Source: Vibrio hepatarius
Lineage (GTDB): Bacteria > Pseudomonadota > Gammaproteobacteria > Enterobacterales > Vibrionaceae
Direction: 5' to 3'
Assembly: GCF_001274785.1 (NCBI RefSeq)
Contig: NZ_LHPI01000001.1
Location: 868,001-932,000 of the forward strand
Length of the DNA stretch: 64,000 bases
Part shown: piece by piece, positions 63,268 through 64,000 of the stretch
Layout: each line of letters begins with the position of its first letter
Numbering within the stretch: the stretch's first letter is position 1
The notes under the pieces: model-generated
The model's input: only the letters and a program-made list of their open reading frames with translations
What the model was told of the DNA's origin: nothing
Database searches by the model: none
Made by a program: the position numbers and the translations under genes

Positions 63268-64000
63268 AAAACTTCCTATTACCAGATTTAGGTGAAGGCT
63301 TAGCCGAATCTGAAATTGTCGAATGGCACGTCAATGTTGGTGATACGGTCGAAACCGACCAAGTGGTACTGACGGTTGAAACTGCAAAAGCCGTGGTGGA
63401 AGTGCCCTCACCTTGCAGCGGTAAAGTCGTCAACAGACACGGAGAAGAAGGCGACATCGTCAACATCGGAGCCTTGCTGTTAGAGATTGAAGAGTTGGTC
63501 GATGGATCGAGTAAAGCCAAGCCGAAAGAAGCTCAAAAATCCGATGCCGCAACTGTCGTAGGTAACGTATCTCAACACGCTCATCACGTGAATGTCGATG
63601 ACTTCTGGATCGGAGGCGATAATTCACATGTTGATCAGCGCCCTGTGACCGCAATGCCTTCGGCTCGTTTGTTGGCCAAAAAGCTTGGTGTCAGCATCGA
63701 GAAAGTGGAAGGAACGGGTCCAAATGGCCTGATTACCGATAGCGATATCTACCACGAAGCAAGTCGACAACAACCAGGTACTGAGGTACTAAAAGGCGCC
63801 AGACGAACCATGGCGGGTGCAATGGCAGAATCACACCGCAATGTGGCGGATGTGACGATTACTGAAGAAGCGAGCTTAGAAAGTTGGTCTGCTAACGAAG
63901 ATATTTCCGCAAGGCTTATCAAAGCGGTGGTCTACGCGTGCAAGAAAGAACCTGCTCTCAATGCTTGGTTTGACGCAGACACCATGACGCGCTGTGTGCA
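63264..64000 (+). CDS. Dihydrolipoamide acyltransferase E2 of 2-oxoacid dehydrogenase (partial, runs off right edge)
   Basis: N-terminal 245 residues seen. Lipoyl domain with the lipoylated Lys in E-T-A-K-A-V-V-E-V, an Ala/His-rich linker, the E3-binding domain A-M-P-S-A-R-L-L-A-K-K-L-G-V-S and the start of the catalytic domain (G-A-R-R-T-M-A-G-A-M-A-E-S). ATGA overlap with the E1beta stop; ribosome site GGAGGG. Cut at the window end. Confidence 0.93.
   Translation, partial: MKNFLLPDLGEGLAESEIVEWHVNVGDTVETDQVVLTVETAKAVVEVPSPCSGKVVNRHGEEGDIVNIGALLLEIEELVDGSSKAKPKEAQKSDAATVVGNVSQHAHHVNVDDFWIGGDNSHVDQRPVTAMPSARLLAKKLGVSIEKVEGTGPNGLITDSDIYHEASRQQPGTEVLKGARRTMAGAMAESHRNVADVTITEEASLESWSANEDISARLIKAVVYACKKEPALNAWFDADTMTRCV

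Overview
The window looks like chromosomal DNA of a Vibrio-type gammaproteobacterium. The evidence is moderate GC with A+T-rich intergenic DNA, a DUF3332 lipoprotein, close similarity of the hpa proteins to enterobacterial ones, a typical gamma-proteobacterial tRNA-Gly(TCC), and a short inverted-repeat element of a kind common in vibrios. Species cannot be assigned from sequence alone. No rRNA, CRISPR array, phage or plasmid functions were seen.

Layout. (1) 1-8380, minus strand: an alginate-type exopolysaccharide operon, algD-alg8-alg44-algK-algG-algX, cut by the left edge. No algE lies between algK and algG. The catalytic signatures of AlgG (DPHD motif) and AlgX (G-x-S serine) appear replaced, while AlgD, Alg8 and the c-di-GMP-binding PilZ domain of Alg44 look intact. 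(2) 9000-16450: single genes and small operons of general metabolism and stress (LysR/GST pair, EF-hand protein, MerR regulator, DJ-1/PfpI, RidA, PhnA-like, VOC, monooxygenase-like proteins). One small operon is preceded by a leader peptide with four consecutive Ile codons and an attenuator-like terminator. (3) 16600-32160: a complete 4-hydroxyphenylacetate (4-HPA) meta-cleavage pathway. It has an acyl-CoA-dehydrogenase-fold oxygenase, the AraC activator hpaA, an operon hpaH-I-G1-G2-E-F-transporter-hpaD-succinate semialdehyde dehydrogenase, a divergent TRAP transporter, the MarR repressor hpaR and the flavin reductase hpaC. A 271-bp MITE-like element lies between the oxygenase stop codon and its terminator. 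(4) 32310-36470: a DUF2798 membrane protein, an octaheme cytochrome c with TPRs, and an arylsulfatase. (5) 36638-45745: an eight-gene operon (ornithine-cyclodeaminase-like protein resembling tyramine oxidase subunit B, RidA, FAD amine oxidase, Usp, TctCBA transporter, aldehyde dehydrogenase) with a divergent AraC regulator. This operon carries the same palindrome, TTAACATATTAA, found in the hpa control regions, suggesting it converts an aromatic amine to 4-HPA. (6) 45800-53370: a patchwork of small genes, two pseudogenes, an Lgt paralogue and two LexA-box-like sites. (7) 53373-57582: a TSUP exporter, a beta-hydroxyacid dehydrogenase and a clavaminate-synthase-like dioxygenase, divergent from a MocR regulator. 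(8) 57840-64000: tRNA-Gly, a DUF3332 lipoprotein, an AlsT-type sodium:alanine symporter, and the start of a branched-chain 2-oxoacid dehydrogenase operon (E1alpha, E1beta, E2 cut by the right edge), with TyrR-box-like palindromes upstream of the last two units.

How the parts fit: modules 3 and 5 together would form a route amine -> arylacetaldehyde -> 4-HPA -> homoprotocatechuate -> pyruvate + succinate, with a common repressor motif. This is inferred from gene content and the shared operator.
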